The notes under the pieces were generated by a model. It was not told the DNA's origin, did no database searches, and was given only the letters and a program-made list of their open reading frames with translations. A stretch of DNA of 64,000 nt from Halovibrio salipaludis (lineage in GTDB: Bacteria; Pseudomonadota; Gammaproteobacteria; Pseudomonadales; Oleiphilaceae): assembly GCF_002286965.1 (NCBI RefSeq), contig NZ_NSKD01000005.1, positions 124,001 to 188,000 of the forward strand. The letters run 5' to 3'. Of this stretch, positions 56,772 to 64,000 are shown one piece after another. Numbering within the stretch: the first letter of the stretch is position 1; each line of letters opens with the position of its first letter. A program made the position numbers and the translations under genes.

Positions 56772-57361
56772 GTGACACAGAACAGCGCTTCAACCAGCAC
56801 ATTGCCAGCCACATGGAATGCATCGGCGAGACGGCCAGCATCGTTGCGCCTGTTCTGGGACAGGCCGCCGGCGCCATAGTGGAAACCCTGCTCAGTGAAC
56901 GCCAGGTCCTGGTGTGTGGCAGCGGCAAGGCCAACGCCTTTGCCCAGTATTTCGCCAGCTGCATGCTCGCCTATCACGAAACGGAACGCCCTGCGCTGCC
57001 GGTTCTGAACCTGGGGGCGGATGCCACAACGCTGGCCGCCATAGGCCTCAACAACCGGATCCAGGAAGTGTTTTCACGCCAGATCCAGGCGCTCGGCCAT
57101 GAAGGGGATTCACTGCTGCTCCTGACGGATGACGGCAACCGCTCAAGCCTGATCCAGGCACTGCAGGCCGCCCACGACCGGGGCATCCGTGTCATCGCGA
57201 TAACCGGTCGTTCGGAGACGGACATTCATGCCCTGTTCCACGAAGACGACATCGATATAACGCTTCCGGATGTGGGCGCAGCCTGCACCGCCGAACTGAT
57301 GGTGGTGATCCTCAATGCGCTCTGCAGCGAAATTGAGGCTCACCTGTTCAGCGACGGCTGA
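56768..57361 (+). CDS. diaA: DiaA-type SIS domain protein (DnaA initiator-associating)
   Basis: A 197-residue SIS-domain protein close to GmhA. In E. coli DiaA binds DnaA tetramers and promotes orderly initiation at oriC. The position after lpoA-yraN supports DiaA over GmhA, and the usual GmhA catalytic acids cannot be matched with confidence. The core is VLVCGSGKANAFAQYFASCML and LLLLTDDGNRSSLIQAL. The next gene is sspB, convergent, 8 nt away; the dolP gene expected here is missing. Confidence 0.85.
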   Translation: MSDTEQRFNQHIASHMECIGETASIVAPVLGQAAGAIVETLLSERQVLVCGSGKANAFAQYFASCMLAYHETERPALPVLNLGADATTLAAIGLNNRIQEVFSRQIQALGHEGDSLLLLTDDGNRSSLIQALQAAHDRGIRVIAITGRSETDIHALFHEDDIDITLPDVGAACTAELMVVILNALCSEIEAHLFSDG

Positions 57362-57369
57362 TTCTCCGG

Positions 57370-57783
57370 CTACTTCACGACCTTGAGGTTCGGACGCTTC
57401 GAACCAGCATCCCCGGCGTTGTCGCCTTCTTCCCCCTGGTCCCCGGAAGGGCCGTCGGGGGGTTCTGGGTCACCGGGCTCCTGCCCGAAGACCATACCCT
57501 GCCCATTCTCCCGGGCATAGATGGCCATGACGGCGTAGACCGGCGCGTAAACACTGACCGGAACACCGCCAAAACGTGCTGTGAAGGAAACGGCGTCATC
57601 ACCCAGCACCAGTTCCTTGACCGCGGAAGGACTGATGTTGAGCACGATCTGACCGTTGGAGACGTAATCCGCCGGAACCTGAACGCCATTCATACCCGCA
57701 TCAACAACCAGATGCGGGGTCGCGTCATTATCCAGGACCCAGTCGTTGAGCGCCCGGATCAGATAGGGTCGGCTCGATTTCAT
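57370..57783 (-). CDS. sspB: ClpXP adaptor SspB
   Basis: SspB delivers ssrA-tagged proteins to ClpXP. The 137-residue protein has the SspB fold (RPYLIRALNDWVLDNDATPHLVV, then PADYV... ISPSAV), an acidic/Pro/Gly linker at about 95-128 and the C-terminal ClpX-binding peptide RPNLKVVK. It follows sspA by 31 nt. Confidence 0.97.
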   Translation of the reverse strand: MKSSRPYLIRALNDWVLDNDATPHLVVDAGMNGVQVPADYVSNGQIVLNISPSAVKELVLGDDAVSFTARFGGVPVSVYAPVYAVMAIYARENGQGMVFGQEPGDPEPPDGPSGDQGEEGDNAGDAGSKRPNLKVVK

Positions 57784-57814
57784 TACTCACTCCCGGTCTG
57801 CCTGATCCAGTGGA

Positions 57815-58444
57815 TCAGGTTCGCATGTCCTCTTCCACGTCGGAAAGGCTGGCCTTGAAACCCCGACGCTCGAAAAGGCGTTCCATATACTGCTCCAGTG
57901 GCTTGATGCCCTTCTGCGGCAGCTCAACCCCGAGCACCGGCAGGCGCCAGAGCAGTGGCCCGATGCAGCAATCCGCCATGGTGAACTCCTCACTGAGGAA
58001 GAACGGCATCTCCTGGAACAGCGGTGCCGACGCCACCAGACTTTCCCGCAGTTCCTTCCGGGCCTGGTCAGCGTCTTTGTCATTGCTGCCCGCCTCAATC
58101 CGGTCCACCAGGGAACACCAGTCGCGCCCAACACGCCACATCATCAGCCGGCTCTGGGCCCGCGCGACCGGGTAGACCGGAAGCAGGGGCGGGTGCGGGA
58201 ACCGTTCGTCCAGGTACTCCATCATGATATTGGGCTCATAGAGCACCAGATCCCGGTCCACCAGTGTCGGCAGCGCATTGTAGGGATTCAGGTCGGCAAG
58301 CTCCGCCGGCGGATTGGAAGGGTCCACGTTGACCACATCAACGGTCACCCCTTTCTCCGCGAGTACAATCCTCACCCGGTGGCTGTAATGGCTCTGCGGG
58401 TCGGAAAAGAAGGTCATTGAGGACCGTTTGGTCACAGCAGCCAT
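57815..58444 (-). CDS. sspA: Stringent starvation protein A
   Basis: A GST-fold protein that associates with RNA polymerase under starvation and acid stress; the family is usually without glutathione activity. The 209 residues have the thioredoxin-like start SMTFFSDPQSHYSHRVRIVL and PSNPPAEL. It starts a two-gene unit with sspB. The leader contains a perfect palindrome (58,496-58,516). Confidence 0.95.
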   Translation of the reverse strand: MAAVTKRSSMTFFSDPQSHYSHRVRIVLAEKGVTVDVVNVDPSNPPAELADLNPYNALPTLVDRDLVLYEPNIMMEYLDERFPHPPLLPVYPVARAQSRLMMWRVGRDWCSLVDRIEAGSNDKDADQARKELRESLVASAPLFQEMPFFLSEEFTMADCCIGPLLWRLPVLGVELPQKGIKPLEQYMERLFERRGFKASLSDVEEDMRT

Positions 58445-58495
58445 AGTGTTACCCCATGAGTTCGCCGATCGGAAAGAAGGGACTGAAAGCGGATG

Positions 58496-58516
58496 GCCCG
58501 GTACGGCGTACCGGGC
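58496..58516. promoter_or_regulatory. Perfect palindrome in the sspA leader
   Basis: GCCCGGTACG and CGTACCGGGC flank a single base. It lies just downstream of the predicted sspA transcription start, about 52 nt before the ATG, with no T tract. It may be an operator or a protective 5' hairpin, or a remnant of the petABC terminator. Confidence 0.55.
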
Positions 58517-58528
58517 ACTGGAGGCGGG

Positions 58529-58558
58529 ATTATACCGGACTCCGTCAGTGGATGTCTT
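58529..58558 (-). promoter_or_regulatory. Predicted sspA promoter
   Basis: TATAAT (58529-58534) on the minus strand with AAGACA 18 nt upstream (58553-58558), overlapping the 3' end of petC. It probably drives sspAB. Confidence 0.6.
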
Positions 58559-59300
58559 TCCAGTATTCGCGGTTCAGCAGGTACGCGAAGATGAAGAAGA
58601 CACCGATGAAGATCAGCACGTAAACGCCAATGCGCTTGCGATCCATCAGGGCCGGTTCACCGAGATAGACCAGGAAGTTGGTCAGGTCATACATGGCCCG
58701 GTCGAATTCCTCGGGCTCCATGCTGCCCTCAATCGCCCAGTCATCGCAGATATCATCCCCAACCACCTCACCGGTGGAAGGATCAACCTTGGATTCCTGA
58801 CCGATATGCGGAGGCTCCGCACAGAGGCCGCCCTGATTGACCATCACATGGGGCATGCCTACGTTGTCGAAAACCGCGTTGTTCACGCCATGAGGCCGAC
58901 TCTCGTCCTTGTAGAAAGCGCGCAGGTATGAGTAGAGCCAATCCGGTCCGTTCACCCTTGCGGTCAGGGTCAGATCCGGCGGCGCGGTGCCGAACCAGGA
59001 AGCGGCCTGTTCTTCCGGCATACCGATCTTCATCAGCTCCCCGAAACGGGCATCCGTAAAGATCAGGTTCTGTTCATACAGTTCCTTCGGAATCCCCAGG
59101 TCCTTGGCCACCCGCTTGTAACGGGAGTACTCCGCCGAATGGCAGCCCATGCAGTTGTTGGTGAAGATCTGGGCACCACGCTGGAGCGAGGACTGATCGC
59201 TCAGATCCGGCTCCATACTGTCGAGGTTGCCCCCTCCCCCGGCCGCCGAAGCGACGACCGGCATGCACATAGCCAGTATTACAGTCAGAAGCTGTTTCAT
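58545..59300 (-). CDS. petC: Cytochrome c1 of the bc1 complex
   Basis: Heme c subunit of ubiquinol-cytochrome c reductase. The 251-residue protein has a signal peptide (about 1-20), heme motif CMGCH (Cys50, Cys53, His54) and a C-terminal membrane anchor (IFIGVFFIFAYLLN). It overlaps petB by 4 nt, the last of three bc1 genes. Confidence 0.97.
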   Translation of the reverse strand: MKQLLTVILAMCMPVVASAAGGGGNLDSMEPDLSDQSSLQRGAQIFTNNCMGCHSAEYSRYKRVAKDLGIPKELYEQNLIFTDARFGELMKIGMPEEQAASWFGTAPPDLTLTARVNGPDWLYSYLRAFYKDESRPHGVNNAVFDNVGMPHVMVNQGGLCAEPPHIGQESKVDPSTGEVVGDDICDDWAIEGSMEPEEFDRAMYDLTNFLVYLGEPALMDRKRIGVYVLIFIGVFFIFAYLLNREYWKDIH

Positions 59301-60532
59301 TTGGTAGTCACCCTCTCCGGAACCGGTTTCGTGGACTCCATCCGCGTGTAGAACGGCATCAGGATGAAGTAGCCGAAGTAGATGGCTGTGCCGATCTGCG
59401 CGAGCATCGTCTTGATCGGCGTCGCCGGTTCAGCACCCAGATAGCCGAGCATTACAAAGCTGACCGCGAACAGCGCCAGCGCGCCACGGCTGAACCAGCC
59501 CTTGTAGCGCATCGAGCGCACCGGGCTCCGGTCAAGCCACGGCAGCACGAAGAGGATGGCAATGGCGGCACCCATCACGATGACACCCCAGAACTGCGAG
59601 GAGAGCCCGAACAGATTGAAGGTGATCGCCCGCAGCATCGCGTAGAAGGGCGTAAAGTACCATACCGGCGCAATGTGGTCCGGTGTCTGCAGCGGATCCG
59701 CCTCCTGGAAGTTCGGCTTCTCAATGAAATAGCCGCCCATTTCCGGGAAGTAGAAGACAACAATGGCAAATACCGCCAGAAAGACCGCGATCGGAACCAG
59801 GTCATGCACGGTGTAATAGGGATGGAACGGGATACCGTCTTTCGGCTTGCCGTCTGCATCCTTGTTCTTCTTGATGTCGATGCCATCCGGGTTGTTGGAT
59901 CCGACCTCATGCAGAGCGAGGATATGCAGAACCACCAGCCCGAGGAGCACAATCGGCAGTGCCACCACGTGCAGCGCGAAGAAACGGTTCAGGGTCGCGC
60001 CCGAGATCAGGTAATCACCCCGGATCCACAGCGCCAGATCCTCACCGATGCCGGGAATGGCACTGAACAGGTTGATGATTACCTGGGCGCCCCAGTAGGA
60101 CATCTGCCCCCAGGGAAGCACGTAGCCCATGAAGGCTTCCGCCATGAGGATCAGATAGATCGCCATGCCGAAGATCCAGATCAGCTCACGCGGCTTCTGG
60201 TAGGAACCGTACATCAGGCCCCGGAACATGTGGAGATAGACGACCAGGAAGAACATGGAGGCGCCGGTGGAGTGCATGTAGCGCAGCAGCCAGCCGTATT
60301 CCACGTCCCGCATGATGTACTCAACCGAGGCGAACGCGCCCTCGGCCGTAGGCGTGTACATCATGGTCAGCCAGATGCCTGTCAGCAGCTGGTTGACGAG
60401 AACCAGCATCGACAGCACACCGAATACGTACCAGACGTTGAAGTTCTTGGGCGCGTAGTACTTGCTCATGTGGCGCTCGAAAGCGTCCACAACCGGCAGC
60501 CGCTCGTCGACCCACTGAATCAGTTTATTCAT
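59297..60532 (-). CDS. petB: Cytochrome b of the bc1 complex
   Basis: Membrane subunit with two hemes b and the two quinol sites. The 411 residues show the eight-helix layout, the GYVLPWGQMSYWGAQV segment of the first quinol site and the PEWYF-type APVWYFTPFYA. It overlaps petA by 4 nt and petC by 4 nt. Confidence 0.98.
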   Translation of the reverse strand: MNKLIQWVDERLPVVDAFERHMSKYYAPKNFNVWYVFGVLSMLVLVNQLLTGIWLTMMYTPTAEGAFASVEYIMRDVEYGWLLRYMHSTGASMFFLVVYLHMFRGLMYGSYQKPRELIWIFGMAIYLILMAEAFMGYVLPWGQMSYWGAQVIINLFSAIPGIGEDLALWIRGDYLISGATLNRFFALHVVALPIVLLGLVVLHILALHEVGSNNPDGIDIKKNKDADGKPKDGIPFHPYYTVHDLVPIAVFLAVFAIVVFYFPEMGGYFIEKPNFQEADPLQTPDHIAPVWYFTPFYAMLRAITFNLFGLSSQFWGVIVMGAAIAILFVLPWLDRSPVRSMRYKGWFSRGALALFAVSFVMLGYLGAEPATPIKTMLAQIGTAIYFGYFILMPFYTRMESTKPVPERVTTK

Positions 60533-61128
60533 GCTGCGTCCTCCGGATCCAGGCCAATGGCGATGGTCTGACCGTCATCCTCATAGCGATACGGTGGAAT
60601 CTCGAGATTGGTCGGGGCGGGAACGCCCGTGAACACCCGACCCGAGAGATCAAACTTGGATCCGTGACAGGCGCAGAAGAAGCCGCCGGGCCAGTCATCC
60701 CCAAGACCTTCAGCGCCTTCCGTAGGCCTGAAGCTGGGCGAGCAGCCCAGATGGGTACAGATACCAACCACAACCAGGAACTCTGGCTTGATCGCACGGG
60801 CATGGCCCTCAATGTAGGAGGGCTGCTGGGGCTCTTTGGATTCCGGATCCTCCAGGCGGTCAGAGATCCCTTCAAGATTTTCCAGCATTTCCGGCGTGCG
60901 CCTTACGACCCAGACCGGCTTCCCACGCCACTCAACGGTTATCCGCTGACCAGCATCGATCTTTGAGATATCCACCCTGCGTGGGGCCCCAGCTGCCTCA
61001 GCTTTGGCACTGGGCCACCAGGAACTGACAAACGGCACCGCGGCTCCAACAGCCCCGACGCCACCAACAACCGTCGTTGCGCCCACCAGAAAGCGCCGCC
61101 GACCGTGGTTCACGTCGCCATTGTTCAT
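60529..61128 (-). CDS. petA: Rieske iron-sulfur protein of the bc1 complex
   Basis: The 2Fe-2S subunit that takes electrons from quinol. The 199-residue protein has a twin-arginine-like RRRFLVGA (11-18), a membrane anchor and the cluster motifs CTHLGC (Cys124, His126, Cys129) and CACHGS (Cys152, Cys154, His155). GGGAGAAGG lies before the ATG. It is first of the petABC operon. Confidence 0.98.
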   Translation of the reverse strand: MNNGDVNHGRRRFLVGATTVVGGVGAVGAAVPFVSSWWPSAKAEAAGAPRRVDISKIDAGQRITVEWRGKPVWVVRRTPEMLENLEGISDRLEDPESKEPQQPSYIEGHARAIKPEFLVVVGICTHLGCSPSFRPTEGAEGLGDDWPGGFFCACHGSKFDLSGRVFTGVPAPTNLEIPPYRYEDDGQTIAIGLDPEDAA

Positions 61129-61229
61129 ACTGGCCTTCTCCCATTAAGCATTCGCGTGCCGAGGCGGTCATTCGACACACTCGGTTGGCTCCTGATTCGG
61201 TCGCGATCAACCCGGATCAAAACGACCAA

Positions 61230-61258
61230 ATGTTATTTAAATCAGTCACCGCTTACAA
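61230..61258 (-). promoter_or_regulatory. Predicted petABC promoter
   Basis: TTGTAA (61253-61258) and TAACAT (61230-61235) on the minus strand are 17 nt apart, about 100 nt before petA in the gap after the rpsI terminator. Both hexamers match 4 of 6 consensus bases. Confidence 0.45.
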
Positions 61259-61284
61259 GCTTGCAACCTTCCATTGCCCGACAC

Positions 61285-61313
61285 AAAAAGGCCCGATCTG
61301 CAAATCGGGCCTT
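61285..61313 (-). terminator. Rho-independent terminator of rplM-rpsI
   Basis: AAGGCCCGAT and ATCGGGCCTT form a perfect 10-bp stem with a 6-nt loop, and the T tract follows on the minus strand. It lies 25 nt after rpsI and separates it from petA. Confidence 0.9.
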
Positions 61314-61337
61314 CCGGGGGCAGCCGCCGGAGACGGC

Positions 61338-61730
61338 TTAGCGCTTGGAGTACTGCGGCCGCTTGCGAGCCTTGCGGAGGCCGACCTTCTTACGCTCAAC
61401 CGCGCGGTCATCACGCGTCACGTAGCCGGCACGGCGCAGCGCAGGGCGCAGCGTCTCATCATAGTCCATCAGCGCACGTGTCAGGCCGTGGCGAACCGCC
61501 CCGGCCTGACCGCTGGAACCACCACCGCTGACGGTGATCTTGATATCGAATCGGTCTTCGGCGTCGGCAACCACCAGGGGCTGCTTGACGATCATCCGGA
61601 GGGTATCACGACCGAAGAAGTGCTCCAGGGACTGCCCGTTGACTTCGATGTTACCGCTGCCGGGCTTGATAAAGACCCGTGCGGAAGACATCTTGCGACG
61701 ACCGGTACCGTAGTTATAAGTAGCTGACAT
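61338..61730 (-). CDS. rpsI: Ribosomal protein S9
   Basis: 30S subunit protein near the decoding centre, 130 residues. Typical blocks are [30 protein letters not shown] and the basic C-terminal tail RKRPQYSKR that reaches the P-site tRNA. It follows rplM by 13 nt. Confidence 0.99.
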   Translation of the reverse strand: MSATYNYGTGRRKMSSARVFIKPGSGNIEVNGQSLEHFFGRDTLRMIVKQPLVVADAEDRFDIKITVSGGGSSGQAGAVRHGLTRALMDYDETLRPALRRAGYVTRDDRAVERKKVGLRKARKRPQYSKR

Positions 61731-61743
61731 AATCGCCTTCCGT

Positions 61744-62172
61744 TTAAATCTCGAGTTGCTGGGGCTGCTGTGCGGCGTGCGGATGCTCGTCGCCGGCATA
61801 GACCTTGAGCTTCCGGAACATGGCACGACCCAGCGGACCACGCGGCAGCATGCCCTTCACTGAGTACTCGATGACACGCTCGGGATGACGCTGGATCATC
61901 TCCTCGAAGTTCATCGAACGCAGCCCACCCGGGAAGCCGGTATGGCGATAGTAGTGCTTCTGCGTGCTTTTCCTGCCGGTCACGCGCACTTTTTCCGCAT
62001 TGATGACCACAATGTAGTCACCCGTGTCCACATGGGGGGTAAATTCCGGTTTATGCTTGCCCCGAAGACGACGGGCAATTTCCGTTGAAAGACGCCCCAG
62101 CGTCTTGTCAGCCGCGTCCACCACGAACCAGTCGCGTGTAACGCTTTCCGGTTTTGCACTCTGAGTTTTCAT
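61744..62172 (-). CDS. rplM: Ribosomal protein L13
   Basis: 50S assembly protein, 142 residues. Conserved blocks are [35 protein letters not shown] and [17 protein letters not shown]. It is first of the rplM-rpsI operon, with a strong promoter 130 nt upstream. Confidence 0.99.
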   Translation of the reverse strand: MKTQSAKPESVTRDWFVVDAADKTLGRLSTEIARRLRGKHKPEFTPHVDTGDYIVVINAEKVRVTGRKSTQKHYYRHTGFPGGLRSMNFEEMIQRHPERVIEYSVKGMLPRGPLGRAMFRKLKVYAGDEHPHAAQQPQQLEI

Positions 62173-62301
62173 GAATCCCGCCTTGAATCAATAAGCTATG
62201 ACGTCACGTCCTGCGAGGGCCGCGACGTGTAATCACAACCAGGTATCGAACGGGTCCGCATCGGGGCTGGGCTGCGGATCCCGCCAAAAGCCAGGTGCGG
62301 C

Positions 62302-62329
62302 ATTATACCGGAGCACCCGGCTTCTGCAA
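62302..62329 (-). promoter_or_regulatory. rplM-rpsI promoter
   Basis: TTGCAG (62324-62329) and a perfect TATAAT (62302-62307) are 16 nt apart on the minus strand. The -10 overlaps the TatD stop, so the promoter is embedded in the preceding gene. Confidence 0.8.
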
Positions 62330-63151
62330 ACCCTCGGTGTCCAGTCGTTGCATGAACAGGCGCCGGGTATTGTCGCGGATTGCCGCAACAATCTCCGCCG
62401 GGGGCTCTTGCCGGAGGCTGCAGAGGGTATCCAGTACCCATGGCAGATTCAGCGGCGTGTTTCCGTCCCTGGGCACTCCGTGGGGAGGCAGGCCCGGCGC
62501 ATCCGTTTCCAGCACCAGCGACTCAAGAGGCAGCTGTGCCATGACACGCCGGGCCCTGCTGGCCCGCGGGTGCGTGATAATGCCGCTGACGCCGATAAAA
62601 CCGCCCTGACGGACCAGCGCTTCGGCCTGTTCCCTGGAGCCGCTGAAACCGTGCATCAGGAACGGAAGGGTGAACCCGAGCCGGCGCAGCAGTGCCAGCA
62701 CCGTGTCGTGGGTTCCCACGCTGTGGATCAGCAACGGCCGATCATGGCGCCCGGCCAACCGGATCTGGGCCTCGAAAACCGACTGTTGCTGCGTCAGCGC
62801 CGGCCCCTTTTTCCGGTCCAGCCCGCACTCTCCCACCGCCAAGAGATCGCTGTTGGCGGCAAGAAGCTGGTCCAGCTGTTCGAGACTGTCGTCTCCGGTG
62901 CCATCCACCCACCAAGGGTGGAGACCCGCTGCCGGCGCCAACATCGAGTGAGCGCGCGCCAGCTCCAGGATTTTCTGCCAGCCTTCAGGTACAGTGCCGG
63001 GCACCACGATCCGGCGGATCCCGTTTGCGGCGCATTCGGAAAGCAGTTGCTCCCGCCGGTCATCAAACTGAGGGAAATCGATGTGGCAGTGGGCATCGAT
63101 CAGCCCCTGCGCGGATGCTTCACCGTTCCTTGGTCTTGTGGAAGGCCACAT
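62303..63151 (-). CDS. TatD family metal-dependent deoxyribonuclease
   Basis: A 282-residue TIM-barrel hydrolase of the TatD/YjjV type. Metal-site motifs are [21 protein letters not shown] and ETDAPGL. The ATG at 63151 would overlap prfC by 32 nt and lacks a ribosome site; the conserved part begins at about residue 17 (GLIDAHCH), so the true start is uncertain. Members trim DNA 3' ends or process D-aminoacyl substrates; the precise role is unknown. Confidence 0.88.
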   Translation of the reverse strand: MWPSTRPRNGEASAQGLIDAHCHIDFPQFDDRREQLLSECAANGIRRIVVPGTVPEGWQKILELARAHSMLAPAAGLHPWWVDGTGDDSLEQLDQLLAANSDLLAVGECGLDRKKGPALTQQQSVFEAQIRLAGRHDRPLLIHSVGTHDTVLALLRRLGFTLPFLMHGFSGSREQAEALVRQGGFIGVSGIITHPRASRARRVMAQLPLESLVLETDAPGLPPHGVPRDGNTPLNLPWVLDTLCSLRQEPPAEIVAAIRDNTRRLFMQRLDTEGLQKPGAPV

Positions 63152-64000
63152 CCGGATAACGCTCCTGCGCCAGCTGGAGATTGACCATGGTGGGCGCGAT
63201 GTAGGTCAGGTTGTCACTCCCGTCCAGAGCCAGATTATCCTGGTTCCTGCGCTCGAACTCCTCAAGCTTCTTGGGGTCCTCACAGGTGATCCACCGCGCC
63301 GTTGCCACGTTGATGGGCTCATAGACGGCATCGACCCCGTACTCGTTCTTAAGCCGCGCCACAACCACGTCAAACTGGAGCGTCCCCACGGCCCCCACGA
63401 TCAGGTCATTGTTGCGTACGGGCCGGAAGACCTGCACCGCGCCCTCTTCAGACAGCTGGATCAGTCCCTTCTGGAGCTGCTTGGCCTTCATCGGGTCGCG
63501 CAGCTGGATACGGCGGAACAACTCCGGTGCAAAGTTGGGGATGCCCGTGAAACGATCTTTCTCGCCCTCGGTGAAGGTATCACCGAGCTGGATGGTGCCG
63601 TGGTTGTGCAGCCCGATGATATCCCCCGCAACGGCCTCTTCGGCCCGCTCCCGGTCGCCGGCCATGAACGTCAGCGCGTCACTGATCCGCACGTCCTTGC
63701 CGATCCGCACATGATGGATCTTCATGCCCTGCTGATAGCGTCCGGAGACAATCCTGAGGAACGCGATCCGGTCCCGGTGCTTCGGATCCATGTTCGCCTG
63801 GATCTTGAATACAAAGCCGGAGAACTTCTCTTCGGTGGCTTCAACCGGGCGCTGCGTGAGTTCCCGGGTCTGGGGCGATGGTGCCCACTCGACCAGTCCG
63901 TCGAGCATGTGATCGACACCGAAGTTCCCCAGCGCCGTACCGAAGTAGACAGGCGTAAGCTCACCGCGGAGGAACGCATCCAGATCGAACTCATGGGAGG
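63120..64000 (-). CDS. prfC: Peptide chain release factor 3, C-terminal part (cut by window edge)
   Basis: RF3 is the GTPase that recycles RF1/RF2 from the ribosome. The visible ~290 residues cover the second domain ([25 protein letters not shown]), the [22 protein letters not shown] block and the C-terminus. The N-terminal GTPase domain lies beyond 64,000. It is upstream of the TatD gene on the same strand and overlaps its annotated start. Confidence 0.97.
   Translation of the reverse strand, partial: SHEFDLDAFLRGELTPVYFGTALGNFGVDHMLDGLVEWAPSPQTRELTQRPVEATEEKFSGFVFKIQANMDPKHRDRIAFLRIVSGRYQQGMKIHHVRIGKDVRISDALTFMAGDRERAEEAVAGDIIGLHNHGTIQLGDTFTEGEKDRFTGIPNFAPELFRRIQLRDPMKAKQLQKGLIQLSEEGAVQVFRPVRNNDLIVGAVGTLQFDVVVARLKNEYGVDAVYEPINVATARWITCEDPKKLEEFERRNQDNLALDGSDNLTYIAPTMVNLQLAQERYPDVAFHKTKER

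Noticed and set aside
56768-57361. Calling the SIS protein GmhA (sedoheptulose-7-phosphate isomerase)
   Set aside because: Position after lpoA-yraN and the poor match to GmhA catalytic acids favour DiaA; not excluded entirely.

Overview
This 64 kb window is a stretch of chromosome from a GC-rich gammaproteobacterium. LpoA, DiaA, SspA/SspB and YraN together, a meso-diaminopimelate type division and cell wall (dcw) cluster, and a ubiquinol-cytochrome c reductase operon next to rpsI/rplM support this. The gene order resembles Pseudomonas and the Chromatiales/Ectothiorhodospiraceae, but the family placement is an inference and no rRNA marker is present. I see no prophage, insertion sequence, CRISPR array or tRNA gene. 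Almost everything is housekeeping, packed with 1-14 nt overlaps.

Layout. (1) 1-4,438: an ATPase fragment cut by the window edge, ubiX, mpl, a pyrophosphate-type phosphofructokinase, a 63-residue orphan and a glutaredoxin. (2) 4,495-15,549 (minus): a cell-shape run read proA, nadD, rsfS, rlmH, mrdA, rodA, mltB, rlpA, dacA, ybeD-like, lipB, ABC1 kinase. (3) 15,665-20,049: two tandem membrane proteins with degenerate GGDEF domains, a LON-domain protein, a PmtA-like phospholipid methyltransferase, an unrecognised 112-residue protein and an EamA transporter. (4) 20,051-23,807 (minus): a thioesterase, folA, thyA, lgt and a TauE/SafE permease. (5) 23,957-27,158 (plus): xseB-ispA-dxs for isoprenoid precursors. 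(6) 27,163-33,292 (minus): ribA, moaC, a Nudix/ThiE-like fusion, argJ and secA. (7) 33,455-52,836: an M23 peptidase, dciA, lpxC, then the complete dcw operon from ftsZ back to mraZ. (8) 52,837-53,606: the mraZ promoter with an array of MraZ-type operator repeats, a spacer, and the RNase P RNA gene rnpB. (9) 53,607-64,000: rsmI, lpoA-yraN-diaA, sspB-sspA, petABC, rpsI-rplM, a TatD-family nuclease and the C-terminal part of prfC.

How the genes work together. The dcw cluster makes lipid II (MurC-G, MraY, DdlB), flips and polymerises it at the septum (FtsW/FtsI/FtsL/FtsQ) and drives the Z ring (FtsZ/FtsA). The mrd run provides the elongation synthase pair RodA/PBP2 with the hydrolases MltB, RlpA and DacA. 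Mpl recycles peptidoglycan, LpoA activates PBP1a, and LpxC commits carbon to lipid A.

I found no convincing new multi-gene system. The observations most worth following are the degenerate GGDEF membrane pair, the MraZ operator array, the missing dolP gene between diaA and sspB, the perfect palindrome in the sspA leader, and two small uncharacterised proteins.
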